A DNA stretch of 64,000 nucleotides from Nannochloropsis salina CCMP1776. Its lineage: Eukaryota > Sar > Eustigmatophyceae > Eustigmatales > Monodopsidaceae. The DNA lies in NCBI GenBank assembly GCA_004565275.1, contig SDOX01000005.1:1276765-1340764 (forward strand). Direction: 5' to 3'. This document shows, one piece after another, positions 22,181 to 33,900 of the stretch; position 1 is the first letter of the stretch; each line of letters begins with the position of its first letter. The notes beneath the pieces were generated by a model. The model did no database searches. It saw only the letters and a list, made by a program, of their open reading frames with translations, and was not told the DNA's origin. The translations under genes and the position numbers were made by a program.

Positions 22181-22750
22181 TTAAATTGCCCCGGGCAAGT
22201 CGTATTTGCCGGCCTCAAATCCGGGTATGGGGGGAGTGAGGGTAGTGATACGCCTTGAGGCGGGAAAAGGAGTCAAGTCCAACGTCCGCGCTTCCTTCTG
22301 CAAGGCCTCTGGCAACGCGTTTATAGCCTCTTGCTTTAGCTTAATTTTTCGATGCAGATCCCCCGCTTGCCTGGCAGCACGCCGGTTGTATTCGACGTTG
22401 TATCTGTGACCTATGGCTTGAAATTTTGCTTGCTGATCCTCCGAAACGCCTTTTGCCCTGTCATCAGAAGGAGGGAGGCATTCAAAGGGGGAATAGATAC
22501 GCCGTGAGTGGACCCAAAAAAAGATAACTTCGCAAGGAAGAGAGAAAAGATCGACGGCATCCCTGAGGCCTCGGTAAAAAGAAATGCTCCGTCAAAAGTT
22601 GAACTCTCCGCCCCCCCCCACCCCCACTTTACACCACCGGACGTACAGCAATCCTGGGGGTGCATCGAGAATCTTGATATACCAGGCATTCTTGCTTGCG
22701 TCGCCTCCCCCCTCTTCGTCGCCGCCTTTTTTCTTCTTCTTGTTCGACAT
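22181..22750 (-). CDS. Small basic protein, possibly mitochondrial ribosomal (mL40-like)
   Basis: Two exons, 22750-22647 and 22457-22181, joined in phase 2 (TTGCT/GTACGT; GACAG/GGCAAAA), give 126 aa. It begins MSNKKKKKGGDEEGGG and then runs NAWYIKILDAPPG, a helical stretch YNVEYNRRAARQAGDLHRKI, AINALPEALQKEA, and LTPFPASRRITTLTPPIPGF. The ALPE-L-EA...P..RR..T.TPPI pattern recalls mitochondrial large-subunit proteins of the mL40 group as I remember them. That is a guess from pattern, not an alignment. The gene itself is well supported by phase, splice sites and composition. Confidence 0.55.
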
Positions 22751-23439
22751 GGTGGCCAGGCTGGCTGACGGTTGCTTCGGCTCGAGCATCCTTATTCTTT
22801 CAGGGCACTCCCAGCAACGATGCAGGGTTCTACGACGCGCTCCAGAATTCGTGGATAATTTGGACACTGCTCTGATAAGGCTAGGCATGACCAAACTGTG
22901 TAGGAGGGTGTATAATTTCTAACGTGCCCGGGTCAGGGGGTTGGCTATAAATTGATATCCGGAGACGCTATGCCCCAAGCGCGTGCAGTTTTAACAAGTC
23001 GTCCCTAGCCTTACGTCACGTTACCTTCTAGGCAAGGCAAATGATGTGAATCTAAAGTGGTGTGACATTAGGTAAAGGGAATGCACGAAAGTGACGCTTT
23101 AGATGATCGGCCAGAGGCACCAGCACCAACACAGCATGCACGGCCATACAAAGCGCTGCATCGTCCAGAAAGATGGGGTCAAGCACGAAAGAAAGTCGAC
23201 CGCAAGACCTACAGTGAGAATGCTTGTCTCACAACCCTCATGGCGCCGGTTTTTTTAATAATTGACCGACAATACCTGGAATGAAAGTCATTTCCAGTGG
23301 AGTTGGGAGCTGGGAGTGAGTACGTTTCTGCTAGTAGCGGTCGCCTGGAATCTCGCTGGTCGCCTGTTTTTAGTTTCCCATGCCCAGAAATACCTGACAC
23401 GCCCACGTGCACACCCACTCATACAGCATTGAGCATCCC
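22751..23439. other. Divergent spacer
   Basis: About 690 bp between the small basic protein and the MRS2-like gene; no coding feature recognised. Confidence 0.35.
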
Positions 23440-25509
23440 ATGATAAGAAGAAGGAAGCCCCCAGGAGTTTTTCCCAGCCATGCCCTCGGTCTTGCACGCA
23501 ATTATCTGTCGCTCCTTCTACTGCTGCTTGCAGTGGCTCAACGCGGTACCAGTGCAACTGACTGTCATGAACGCTCGATTTTGAGGCCTTTGACGCACAG
23601 GACATGCCCACCTACACGTTTTCTCTCAACAAAAACGGCACCATTGCGATGGATGTCCATTTTTCGAAAGGATGGTGTCCATTTTCGGGTCAATCGTGGC
23701 GGCGGAGTGCAGGACTTGCGGCCTCTCCATTATCGGGGAGGAGCCATGTTCACCCAGAGCCAGACAAACAGTACCCAGGCAAAAGACAGGCGTGATGCTG
23801 TTCCTGATGTGCAATCGACTGGCCAGGAGAAAGCACCCAAGGCCTCACGACGGCCTCCACAGTCCTTCCTCTTTGGTCTACGCCGCAGTGGCGGCGCCTC
23901 AGAGGCGACAGAGCGAGCAACGACACAGCCACACCACAGCCACCACGCTCCCCCCACCGATAAAAATCCAAGTGCTCCCACGGCTCAGTCGACTCCTACG
24001 GCGTCGAACTCTGCGTCCTCGGCAGCACCCCCATCCTCTGTCCCTTCCTCCCAGCCTCCCCCCTCCTCCCCGCCCCAAGCCAGACCGACAAAAGCAACCC
24101 CACACAGGGCTCCACAGACACACAAAGACTCATTACTGCCGCAACAAGTACCATCACAATCACCGCCACTGCCAGCGCAGCAGCTCTCATCGCATTTTCC
24201 TCCTGCCGCTGTCGCGTCGGCACCAGGCCTTGGGCGGGAGGAGGGCTCTCTCTCGGCATCGGCGTCTTCCCTTCCTTCCCCCCCATCCCCACCTCCCTCT
24301 CTCTCCACGATGTCCACCGCCGTCATGATGACCTCCGCCAACATGCTGCACGAAGCCCACGGCATTTTCTTGCCCCTTCCCACCGTCACCCCACCGAAAC
24401 CTAGATATTTGGACGTCGTCAGCATCTGCGCGAATGGCACGCTTACCCAGCGACAGGTTCGCAAAAGTGAGCTGGCAGTGGAGCTGCGTTGCCCCACCCG
24501 GGACCTTCGCATCCTCGACACCTCGTTTCCCAGCAGTGTCGCGACGTTTTTGGCGCGAAAGAACGCCATTGTGGTCCGAATGGATCGGATTCGTTGCGTG
24601 ATCCGCCGAGACGAGTTGATGCTTTTCGACCCGTACAACCAAGGAGCCCGAGGATTGATCCCATTGTTGCAACAACAACTGGCCACGGTCGCAGCACTCA
24701 CGTCGGCAGCGGGTAAGAATGCCCCCGCGTCCCTCTCCCCTTTTGAGCTCCTTTCTTTGGAAGCGGTCTTGGCCAGCGTCTGCCACCAAGTGCACGAACG
24801 CCTCCAGGTGGTGTCGCCACAAATCATGCGGATTCTAGGGGATTTAAAATTCCGGCACGGGACCTTGAGCACTTTCCCGAAGCTGTTGGACGAGCTCCTG
24901 CCGCTTAGGAACGACTTGAGCGAGCTCCACTACACAGTGCAAGAACTCCGCAAGGCGCTGAACGAAGTGCTCCTCTCGGACGAAGACATGGAAATGATGT
25001 ATTTGAGCTGCACCAGTCACTCCCACTACCACCGATCGAAGCTACACCATCAGCAGCACAGCTCCACCCATACCCCATCCTCGACCTCGGGCGCGTCCCA
25101 CCCGCCACCCGCCCCGCGAGCCACCAAACCGCACCGAGGGGGCGGGGGGAACGCGGACGACAGCCACCAAGAGGTGGAGATGATGTTCGAGAACTACTTG
25201 ATGCAGCTGGAATGGGCCGACACGGAGATTCGGGAGGTGCAACACGCGATTCGGAACACGGAGGACACGGTGGAAATCCAGCTGGATCTGCTTCGCAATC
25301 GGATTTTGCGGTTCGAACTGGTCCTGAACATCGTGACCTCCGTGGTGTCGGTCGGCTGCCTGGTCACGGGACTCTTTGGGATGAATTTGTTGTCGGGCTT
25401 GGAGGCGCATCCGTCCGCTTTCTACATCGTGACGGTGGCGGGAGGGGTTACTATGGCGGCCATCTTGGCCCTGGCCTTTGTGTACGGTATACGGTGTAAC
25501 ATTTTCTAA
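23440..25509 (+). CDS. MRS2: MRS2/CorA-type magnesium transporter
   Basis: A single-exon protein of 689 aa from the ATG at 23440 (MIRRRKPP). The core begins about residue 315 with YLDVVSICANGTLTQRQVRKSEL, followed by PTRDLRILDTSFPSS, AIVVRMDRIRCVI, PFELLSLEAVL and a long coiled stalk. The first membrane helix ends in the Mg2+-selectivity motif GMN (647-649), and a second helix and short tail follow. This is the pentameric Mg2+ channel family; eukaryotic MRS2 proteins work in mitochondrial or plastid inner membranes. The N-terminus has a hydrophobic signal (LSLLLLLLAVAQRGTSA), suggesting entry to the secretory or plastid route rather than a classical mitochondrial presequence. A 190-residue Pro/Ser/Gln linker separates signal and core. 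Confidence 0.88.
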   Translation: MIRRRKPPGVFPSHALGLARNYLSLLLLLLAVAQRGTSATDCHERSILRPLTHRTCPPTRFLSTKTAPLRWMSIFRKDGVHFRVNRGGGVQDLRPLHYRGGAMFTQSQTNSTQAKDRRDAVPDVQSTGQEKAPKASRRPPQSFLFGLRRSGGASEATERATTQPHHSHHAPPTDKNPSAPTAQSTPTASNSASSAAPPSSVPSSQPPPSSPPQARPTKATPHRAPQTHKDSLLPQQVPSQSPPLPAQQLSSHFPPAAVASAPGLGREEGSLSASASSLPSPPSPPPSLSTMSTAVMMTSANMLHEAHGIFLPLPTVTPPKPRYLDVVSICANGTLTQRQVRKSELAVELRCPTRDLRILDTSFPSSVATFLARKNAIVVRMDRIRCVIRRDELMLFDPYNQGARGLIPLLQQQLATVAALTSAAGKNAPASLSPFELLSLEAVLASVCHQVHERLQVVSPQIMRILGDLKFRHGTLSTFPKLLDELLPLRNDLSELHYTVQELRKALNEVLLSDEDMEMMYLSCTSHSHYHRSKLHHQQHSSTHTPSSTSGASHPPPAPRATKPHRGGGGNADDSHQEVEMMFENYLMQLEWADTEIREVQHAIRNTEDTVEIQLDLLRNRILRFELVLNIVTSVVSVGCLVTGLFGMNLLSGLEAHPSAFYIVTVAGGVTMAAILALAFVYGIRCNIF

Positions 25510-26141
25510 GGGGACACGGGGGCGCAGGCGGAGGGTGGAATGGGGGGAAGAAGGCACTACTTGCGTAATTTGTGGAAAGCTTTGGCACGTCCTTTCTAAT
25601 GTGAATACAAAATGTTGAAACACTCTATTTTAGGATTAGGATGCATCGTGATCGTTTTTTCCCTGCAGCCCTTTGACCATGTTGCCGACGAGTCGAAAAT
25701 ATTCTGGTGTTAAATTTCCTTCTTTATGGCACAAGGTGAAACCGCATGCATGCGCACATACCAAAAAGCCACCATCCATGATGTGGCCAGGCAATGGTGA
25801 TGTAGGAACAATGCTTTACCATCGCAACACCCAAAACATGAGGAGCACGTATTTCAAGTAAACATTGTATGAAGATGGACCTCAGGTCCAAGCAGCCGAT
25901 TTTTTGTTTTGCTTTGTCATTTACGCAGTCATGCTTACAAATTTCAAATTGCATTTCTCAAATGCCTCTGGGAGGTGATAAGGCTTCAACATACGATGAC
26001 ATCGCATCGAAACGCTATTTAGCAACCCAACAATTGCTATGATACATCTAAATATACAAACGAAAAAAATGTGAGTGTTCGTCCCTGAACACTCGTTAGA
26101 GAATACCGCCACCACTAACTAAACGCACTAGATGTTCGAGC
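25510..26141. other. Convergent 3' spacer
   Basis: About 630 bp, AT-richer than the flanks; no gene seen. Confidence 0.35.
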
Positions 26142-28715
26142 TCAACTCTCCCACAAATAATCCCAGAAACACTCCTTCATCGTCTTCATCATATCCGCAT
26201 GGTTCGTCTGAAGCTCTTGCATCCACCAGACCAGCTCTTCCCCGGGCAACTCCTTCAGAGGCACGCGCTGCTTCACTGTAGTCCAGGTCCCGTCCTCTTT
26301 GTCTAATGCCTCCAAGACGGCGTCATTGTCGGGTACCCTCAAGATTAGGGTATGCGAGGCATTGAAGACGAAGCCGTGGGCCCAATCGCAGGAATCGACA
26401 AAGGGCGGGCCTTGCCACCCGGAGGTGACCCGATCGTGTTCCACAGGGCGGAGCAAGGAGTCCCCGTGTTTGAAGATGCTCGGTACGCCGTCGAACATGC
26501 TGTCGGCCGATTCCCAACCCAGGATCTCCACAAAAGTCGGCATCACGTCCATGTTCGACGTTAACCTGTCCCCGTTGGCACGGAGGGTGGCACGTTGAGT
26601 GTCTGTGAGCAATGTGGGAGGGATGTGCATCCAGAGGGGCGTGGCTAAATAGAGAGAGTCCGGGTCCGCCAGACGTTTCCGCACCACCGGCCCGGCAGTT
26701 TCCCCGTGATCGGACTGGAAAGAAATGAGGGTATTTTCCAGCAAGCCAGACGATTGCAACGTGTCGTACACGTCTTGCATCATCTTGTCCCCGATCTGCA
26801 TGGCACCGACCGCCCGGTCTTCCTTCATACCCAGGCGAGTCAGTGCGTCGAGAGAGGATGTGCTTCGTACGTCGGGAGGCACCAATGTTTTCCTCGGACG
26901 AGCCTTTGGTGGGGCTGACGCTGCTGCCCTTTTTTTTAAGGATTCGGTCATCGTAGTGGTTTCATCTTGTTTCCTTGCATTGGAAGCACGGGTAAGGTCC
27001 AGCAGTGTCTGATTTATTGGATTGGCTTCGTCGTCGACAAGGAAAGGTGTGTGCAGATGGTTCCAAAACACCACGAGTATGAATTTCTCAGCCTCTTCGT
27101 CGTCATCTTCGCTTGCCTCGGTGCCATGCTGCCGTCTCACTTCCCCTACGCCCCCCTCCTCCTGATCGTGCTCACTCTCGACGTGGTATTCCGAGCCAGT
27201 GTACCCCACCTCTTGTTCATTACGTTGATGGTATCGCTGCTCCTGCTCCCCCTCCTGGGGGCCATCCCCCTTGCCGACCTGACTGTCATGGTGCGGCCAC
27301 TCTCCATACGTCTCCTGGCATTCGGATGCCCGCTGCTCTCTCAACAGTTCTTTCTCTCGGTGTCGCCTTTGCTTGGCCCCCTCCTCCTCCAGAAACTTAA
27401 GGACCTCGGCCGTCACCAGGCGGTCATCCATTCCCATGTCATTGACCGCCCTCTCCCCCAATGTGCTCCTGCTCACAATCTTATCGAAACGGTCCTCGTG
27501 TATCCCCGTGAAAGGAAACCAGTCCTCGTGGTCGTACGGCATAAAGAGGACAAGGCGGTAGCCTAGGGCCTTGCCCAGCGTGAACAAGTTTGGCAGATCA
27601 AAGAAGGTCCACGTGTCGGGGTGAAGATCAGGAGCGGCAACATAGGACCCAACCAAGGCGGCTGAGGCCGCTGTAAGAGTATTTCCCGAAACTGCACGAT
27701 TATTTGTGAAATCATATATATCAGGATCCCGCTGCACGACATTTTCATAGAAAGGGAAAGCCTCTAAGCCCTCTTCTGTTTTGAGCAAGGAATTGCCGAA
27801 GCTCTCGCTCAGCAACAGAATTACGTTGGTTTCCTTCCGTTGCTTCTGGATCTGTGCCTCCTCATTATTACTTCTTCCCAATGCCTCCGCGGCATTCCCA
27901 GCGACCCGTTCGGGGAGAGAGGCGTAATCGTACTTGTATATCTTGTGAGCTTTGCGCGGTATATAACTCCCATATTTTTGGCTGCGCTTCAGACTCGAAG
28001 GCCCTTTCATTTGACTGTATTGTACAAGCGAGTAAAGGGTGTTTGCCACGGGCGAGTACCCCCGCCAAAATACCACGCCCCGCAATAGCCCTACCATACT
28101 CAAGGCCAGGTACCACCGGTTGACAGTGCTGTTTTGCCTGGCAGACATCTTTTTCTGGATCTTGTCCGCTGCAGTGTCATCATTTTTATCGGTACGACAC
28201 TCGACACTACGTGGTGTGGGGAGGGCGTACCACAACCATACCATCTCGATGGCTAGCGTGGCAGACAGCATCAAAGGGAAAAAATACTTGGCGTCCGTTT
28301 CCCGCCACGTACATGTCTTGACTGCGTACACCAGGTTGTAGATGAAGTCTCCATTCATTCGCGAGCCCATTAAGGCCAGCGCAGTCACTTGAGCGGCCAC
28401 AATGAAGGCATGTGCAAAGACAAGGATTGCTGCCGATATGATCCCCAGAACCTGTCGCCGCTGCTGCTGTCGAGTTTTGGCGGGTGGGGCATGCAGTACA
28501 TGCCGCACGCTTGATACCAATAGATAGAAAGCGAGTATATTCTCCAAGAGACACGCAAACAAATTTCGACGCCGCGCTTTACCACGGAGATAAAGGTAAA
28601 GGAGATGCAAAGGCGTGAATCCCAGTCCCACCAAAGCAACCGAAGCAATCCTTCCAACGGCAACATATACACATCCTTTCTCAGTGAGAGACCCTCTCCT
28701 TGAGGAAGTGATCAT
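26142..28715 (-). CDS. Polytopic sulfatase-fold (alkaline phosphatase superfamily) transferase, LtaS/EptA-like
   Basis: A single-exon, 857-aa protein. Residues 18-230 contain about five membrane segments, and a luminal catalytic domain follows. Metal and nucleophile motifs resemble lipoteichoic acid synthase and phosphoethanolamine transferases: LLLSESFGNS (metal Glu304), NNRAVSGNTLTA (candidate nucleophile Thr346 or Thr348), WNHLHTPF (His553/555) and QSDHGETAG (Asp669, His670). An acidic insert of about 100 residues (445-545) interrupts the catalytic domain. LtaS transfers glycerol-phosphate and EptA transfers phosphoethanolamine, both from phospholipids; mammalian GPI ethanolamine-phosphate transferases share the fold. 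The substrate here is not predictable. A true sulfatase is less likely because the Cys/Ser-x-Pro-x-Arg motif is missing. Confidence 0.7.
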   Translation of the reverse strand: MITSSRRGSLTEKGCVYVAVGRIASVALVGLGFTPLHLLYLYLRGKARRRNLFACLLENILAFYLLVSSVRHVLHAPPAKTRQQQRRQVLGIISAAILVFAHAFIVAAQVTALALMGSRMNGDFIYNLVYAVKTCTWRETDAKYFFPLMLSATLAIEMVWLWYALPTPRSVECRTDKNDDTAADKIQKKMSARQNSTVNRWYLALSMVGLLRGVVFWRGYSPVANTLYSLVQYSQMKGPSSLKRSQKYGSYIPRKAHKIYKYDYASLPERVAGNAAEALGRSNNEEAQIQKQRKETNVILLLSESFGNSLLKTEEGLEAFPFYENVVQRDPDIYDFTNNRAVSGNTLTAASAALVGSYVAAPDLHPDTWTFFDLPNLFTLGKALGYRLVLFMPYDHEDWFPFTGIHEDRFDKIVSRSTLGERAVNDMGMDDRLVTAEVLKFLEEEGAKQRRHREKELLREQRASECQETYGEWPHHDSQVGKGDGPQEGEQEQRYHQRNEQEVGYTGSEYHVESEHDQEEGGVGEVRRQHGTEASEDDDEEAEKFILVVFWNHLHTPFLVDDEANPINQTLLDLTRASNARKQDETTTMTESLKKRAAASAPPKARPRKTLVPPDVRSTSSLDALTRLGMKEDRAVGAMQIGDKMMQDVYDTLQSSGLLENTLISFQSDHGETAGPVVRKRLADPDSLYLATPLWMHIPPTLLTDTQRATLRANGDRLTSNMDVMPTFVEILGWESADSMFDGVPSIFKHGDSLLRPVEHDRVTSGWQGPPFVDSCDWAHGFVFNASHTLILRVPDNDAVLEALDKEDGTWTTVKQRVPLKELPGEELVWWMQELQTNHADMMKTMKECFWDYLWES

Positions 28716-29250
28716 CCTGTTATTATGCCGTGAAATTAAGGCGTTTTGGGTTAGTCGCAGTTTTAATCGGCGGATTGATTACCCGTAGACACCTTGCTTG
28801 TCCTCCCTTTTGATTTTGAAATACGAAGAACAGGAACAGAGGAAACGGACGGCGATAGACGTCGGAGCCGACTTTCATGGCACCACGCGCAAGAGGATAT
28901 CGTAAAGTAGGTGGATTTGAGAGATTAATATGATGGGATGACATTAAAAAAGTAATAAATACACCGTCTAAGATGATATTCTGGTCCGAACTTTGAGGAC
29001 AGAGGGACGACATGTGGGTTAAAAAAGTTCCGAGCAGCGATACCCCTTCATGCCCTCTTGCATTTTTTCTTTCACCTCGCCATGCTTTCACATTTCATAA
29101 TTTCCAGTCCATTGATTTAAGTGAAACATGCTGTTGTTCGAGAGAATCACAGTATTCTCGGGGAGTTTAGACAAACTAAAATCCCACAGGACTTCGTTAA
29201 TCGGACAGCTTATGTGCTGCTTTCAAGACATATACCGCCGATCGGATGAT
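28716..29250. other. Intergenic, no gene seen
   Basis: About 535 bp upstream of the sulfatase-fold gene and downstream of the secreted-protein gene, both minus strand. Confidence 0.35.
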
Positions 29251-30133
29251 TTACTTGATGTAAAGATCCAGGCTCTCGTCGAAAATGTAGCTCCCGGCAA
29301 TCAAAGTCACAAATACCTTCCTGACCGTATTGCTTTCCACTCCTTTACCGACGCGGATCTTGCAGACAACTTTGTAAACCTTTTTCAACAAAGTGCCTTC
29401 TTTCGGAATCCCCCATGCCACCGAGTACCATTCGCTTTCATTCGTGCGCAACCTATGGTGTGAGTCAAAAAACATATCTTAGCTTGCTACGTGAGCAATC
29501 AGGCGTACAAATAGTCTCGCTGTAATTCCCTTTCCTGTACCTACTCCCCTCCCTGATTCCTCTTCTTCTTACTTGGGCCTCCATTTATTGGGGGAAATTC
29601 TGGATCCTCTGATGACCAATTCATTAGCAAGCGGGTCCATGCTCGCCTTGCCCTTCGTGGTGCGGTTTTTGTTGTTCAGTGCCGCGAGCTCCTGTGCTCC
29701 AAGCGTCGCAAACTATGCAGGAGGATGAAAGGAAAAGCGAGCAGGTAAGTTTCCAAGACATCGAACAGTCTTCGTGGTCACCGGCGTCGAAATGGCCCTC
29801 CTGGTTTCAGCCTGTCGACATGTGCTTCCGCCCATTCAAACCTACCCCCACGGCTATGGCCGGATCCGTGGCGTTGGACGCAAAGCTTGAAACGACGAAG
29901 TTAAGGGTGGCAGTGATCCTGCCACCGGGCCTCACAGAAAGGGGCTTCACCATGGCTTGAGCAATTACTTGAGCATCGACAAAAGTCTGGGAAAGGGAGG
30001 TGCAAGAGCTTTGAAAATCGACATTCGTTCGAAACCGATGGACTGTTGGCGGTTCGGCCAGACTTACCGTCGAAGAGAAAAGCGCCATTCCGGCCAGAAG
30101 CAGAGATAAACCGATGCTCTTCATAGAATACAT
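29251..30133 (-). CDS. Secreted beta-rich protein of unknown family
   Basis: Three exons, 30133-29846 (donor GGG/GTAGGT), 29712-29573 (CCCAA/GTAAGA) and 29452-29251, all in phase, give 209 aa. The first 26 residues are a signal peptide (MKSIGLSLLLAGMALFSS...). The body alternates hydrophobic residues as in a beta sandwich: PLSVRPGGRITATLNFVV, LVIRGSRISPNKWRPKL, SEWYSVAWGIPKEG, VYKVVCKIRVGKG and VFVTLIAGSY. The second start, at 30124, gives a better signal peptide. I do not recognise the family. The strand pattern PL-V-PG...TL-F and IP...VY-VV is similar to the repeated domain of the secreted protein at 35866-37015, suggesting a shared fold. Exon 2 is the least certain part. Confidence 0.6.
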
Positions 30134-32534
30134 TGTTATAGAGACGAATCCTGTTCTTAAGGTTTAAAGATTGTGCTTGTGTGATTAATTCCCTACTTTA
30201 CGTATTTCATGCAGCGATGGTGTAGTTCACTCAACTAAAACTAATGCGTAATGAGTTGCCTAGTGTCGATGGTAGCTACTCTCATGCATGCCCCAAATTA
30301 CGACAGTTTACGATATTATTATAAGAGACATGATTGTGAGGGATATATCGGGAAAGAACTCGGCACGTGATCGTCTAATCAGGATAGAAACCGTGCATGG
30401 GCCAACGGAAGGATTACGTGCGTCTTACTGTTCCTCCCAGAGTGCGACACAAAAACCTCGCGCTACAAAGAAGGGCGGCGCCTGGATAACTTCGTGTACA
30501 CTCGCACTCTCTCGTCGCGCATAAAGATTATCCTGGGCTTTGTATCGCTCACCAAAATCTTGGCAAGGAAAAGATAAAGTTGACTAACGTGCCGGCGGAT
30601 GGAAATGTCATTTCTCGCTCGGACAACCCTCGGGCCGACTTAGTTTGAAATTGAAAGACCGTTTACACCGCTATTACCCTGGTCAAAATACCCCGAATCA
30701 TTCTCGACTCAGGTTTCACGACAAAGCTGATATCCGGAAGTATCTCGAATTCATATAGGATACAGCAAAAGGCTATGGATGCACCTCATTGGAACGAATA
30801 TCGAGGGCGCGCCTCAGCGGGAGCAGATAAGACGATTCCCCGACCGAGACGACCAAGGCATTCAGCAAATTCGCTTTCGACACGTGCAGGGAATTTTTAT
30901 CCACAAAAGATGGCAAATGGCCACTAATTTAAGAGAGACCCCCTAAAATTTTAATTGTAACATAGTCTGAAACCATTTTTCTTCACAATGTTTGAAGGCG
31001 GTAAAATAGAGCTTGCATACGTACATCTATGCGTACTTAAATATATTGGTGTACAAATTTAATGAAGATAAAAAGACTGTCAAAAATTGCCTTTCTTTAT
31101 TTGTATTTCAATCTCCCTTCTTTTTGAGATATAATAATCCGTAAAGGAAAGGGCGTAATTAAGAAAGGTGATACGTGCTTGCCGATAAGGAAAGTAGATA
31201 ACATGTATATGTTAGACTACTACAGCAAACAACGTGAGGAAGCTAATGTACTTAGCTCGCCCGAATTATGGCACCAAAGGCTCGGACACATCAATTATGA
31301 ATATCTAAGGCAGAAAAATATTCTGCGCCTATACGATATGTATCCTCAGCTTATTCTCATTTCTCCCCAATAGCATTTGCGAATGTTTTGAAGTACTGGC
31401 GATCTCTAGGCGAGGAAGACCCGAAATGTCGAGTACATAACAATAATGAGAGAAGGTTGTCGTAGTCTCATCACCTGGAATTCAGTGTACAAAAACCTAA
31501 TTTTCCGATAGTTTTCAGTGCCATTTATAAAATGCTACACTAACCGATTTCAAAGCTCCATAGTCACAAAGTCAACAAGGGCAACATGAATCCAAGAATA
31601 AATGTATTCTTGTGAACGGACGTCAAGTATAGTGGCCACAAAGTTTCTGAGTCCTTGTCGTTTTAATTTGTAGTCCTAAGGATGAAACAAAGGAAAACTT
31701 TTTGTTGAACACGTTATGCAAACCCTATCAAAAGAAGAAAGTAGAAAGAATAGTTTTGCGCCAAATCGCATTTTTCAGCTCGCATTGCCTTTAAAAATGT
31801 GAAAATGTCAATTTATTTGTCTCATTCACGCACATTTACATCGAACTCGCTCCGGTTAGTGGGAACGCTCGCGCACCGCAAGCATCAGTATGGTATGATA
31901 CCACCATGCCTTCGCGGTCCTGAAACGCAAGCACGCAGGCCCGGACTTTGCCTTCTCCGATTTTATTATTTTGTGAGCGCATATGGAGTCATTTGCTGAG
32001 CACATGCTGTGAAATTGTGTCTTTATCCGGCTTCACACGAATACTGGAAGCTCTGACTGCCGGCTTGCTTCTTCGCCCGTCCCCCGTGGACTGCTTCCAC
32101 CCGCTCTTTTTCTTGCTCGATTTATGTTGAGAAGCTCGCGCTATTTGTATCCTCGGAGCTCCCAGCGGTGAAGTCAATGATGGATTGACGTAAATTTAAC
32201 TGAAGTGCATCATTGTGTGCCGATCGTTTGCCAACCTCTGGTGTTAAGAAGCGCTTGGTACGCTCGAACCTCTCAAGCTATGGAGACTTTGAGTCGAGTT
32301 TTTCTTCTCAAGCACAGTCGAGCATTTTGCTTTGTCCGTGCATCTTTAGTGCTCAGATTCTGGCCAATCAATTATTGTTGCTTGCGAATTGACACTGGCG
32401 TCGCATCGAGGGCTTTGTGACACGTGAACAAACGGGCTAGAGGCCAGGACGTTCGTTCCAATGCTAACCATCTGTGATTTTCCAACACTCCTCAGCAGTA
32501 AACAGGGTCTCACACGTAAATCAACTTTTTCATC
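30134..32534. other. AT-rich gene-poor island
   Basis: About 2.4 kb with clearly lower GC than its neighbours, no host gene and the remains of a Ty1/copia element in its left half. The right half (31380-32530) shows only short chance frames. Confidence 0.6.
30690..31350 (+). mobile_element. Fossil of a Ty1/copia LTR retrotransposon
   Basis: Two remnants lie in the order expected of a copia pol region: an aspartic-protease-like IILDSG at about 30700-30730, and a GAG-pre-integrase segment at 31179-31373 with the signature LWHQRLGHINYEYLRQ. The element is heavily decayed, with many breaks. No integrase core or reverse transcriptase and no terminal repeats were recognised, so the ends are approximate. 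It looks old. Confidence 0.65.
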
Positions 32535-33050
<516 letters not shown>

Positions 33051-33900
33051 GGCACGAAGGAGTGCACTTCCGCGATACCATCCAGGCGGGTGAGGGGAAG
33101 AGGCGCACAGGCTGATAAAAGACCTTGGGGGATAGGAAATAGGAGGATGAAGATCTTTGTATCCATCAAAACATGATGCGACGAGAAGACGATATCTTGC
33201 TCGCTTTTCCTTGGACCGCTATTTTGACCTCTCTTTCGTCCCCATCCGTCGTGGTGATAATGGTCACCACGAACGTGGTCTCATGATCTCGACTGCGTCT
33301 TACGTTTGGAAAAAAAAAATGCTGCTGCGCGTAGCCCTTATCGCGACGCCTTAATAGCACCATGCCGCGCCATAAACGCAACGAGCAAATCGATTTATCG
33401 ATCTGAATTGATTCTTTCATGCCCAGAAAGCTTTCCTACCTTCTCTCGTGAGTGCCCGCGCACATGTATCGAGGAAACGAGAAGTCGTGCAGGGTGCGGT
33501 CCCAGGGCCCAACGTCTTCTTCCCTCTCGTCACGTGCGCATCAACAAGGCCGTCAACGTGCCCAATAGGCGTGAAACAACATGCGCAAAGGCAAAAAAGG
33601 ATTGGAAGACTGAAAAAATGTGGTTGGTGGACGGCTTTCAAGAAAAGCTCAAGGCCAATCTAAATAATACGGGTAATGTCGTATGTGGTACCTGTCCACG
33701 CTTCCTCTTCTTCTCCCACCGTCCCACCATCTCTGCATCCTCTACCTTCTTCGCATCTCCCCCGTCACGAATGCCCTGGAAAAGCATCACGGCTTCTGAG
33801 ACAAGGCTCCAGATCGTATGCAAAGCGTCCATGTATTCAGACGTATTGATAAACCCTCCTTTTCTATGTATAGCCCAACCCACCTTTCCTAGCGCTCAGC
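33051..33900. other. Convergent 3' spacer
   Basis: About 850 bp. A 222-codon frame on the plus strand (33306-33974) overlaps the bL28 gene antisense and shows no family features. Nothing else seen. Confidence 0.35.
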
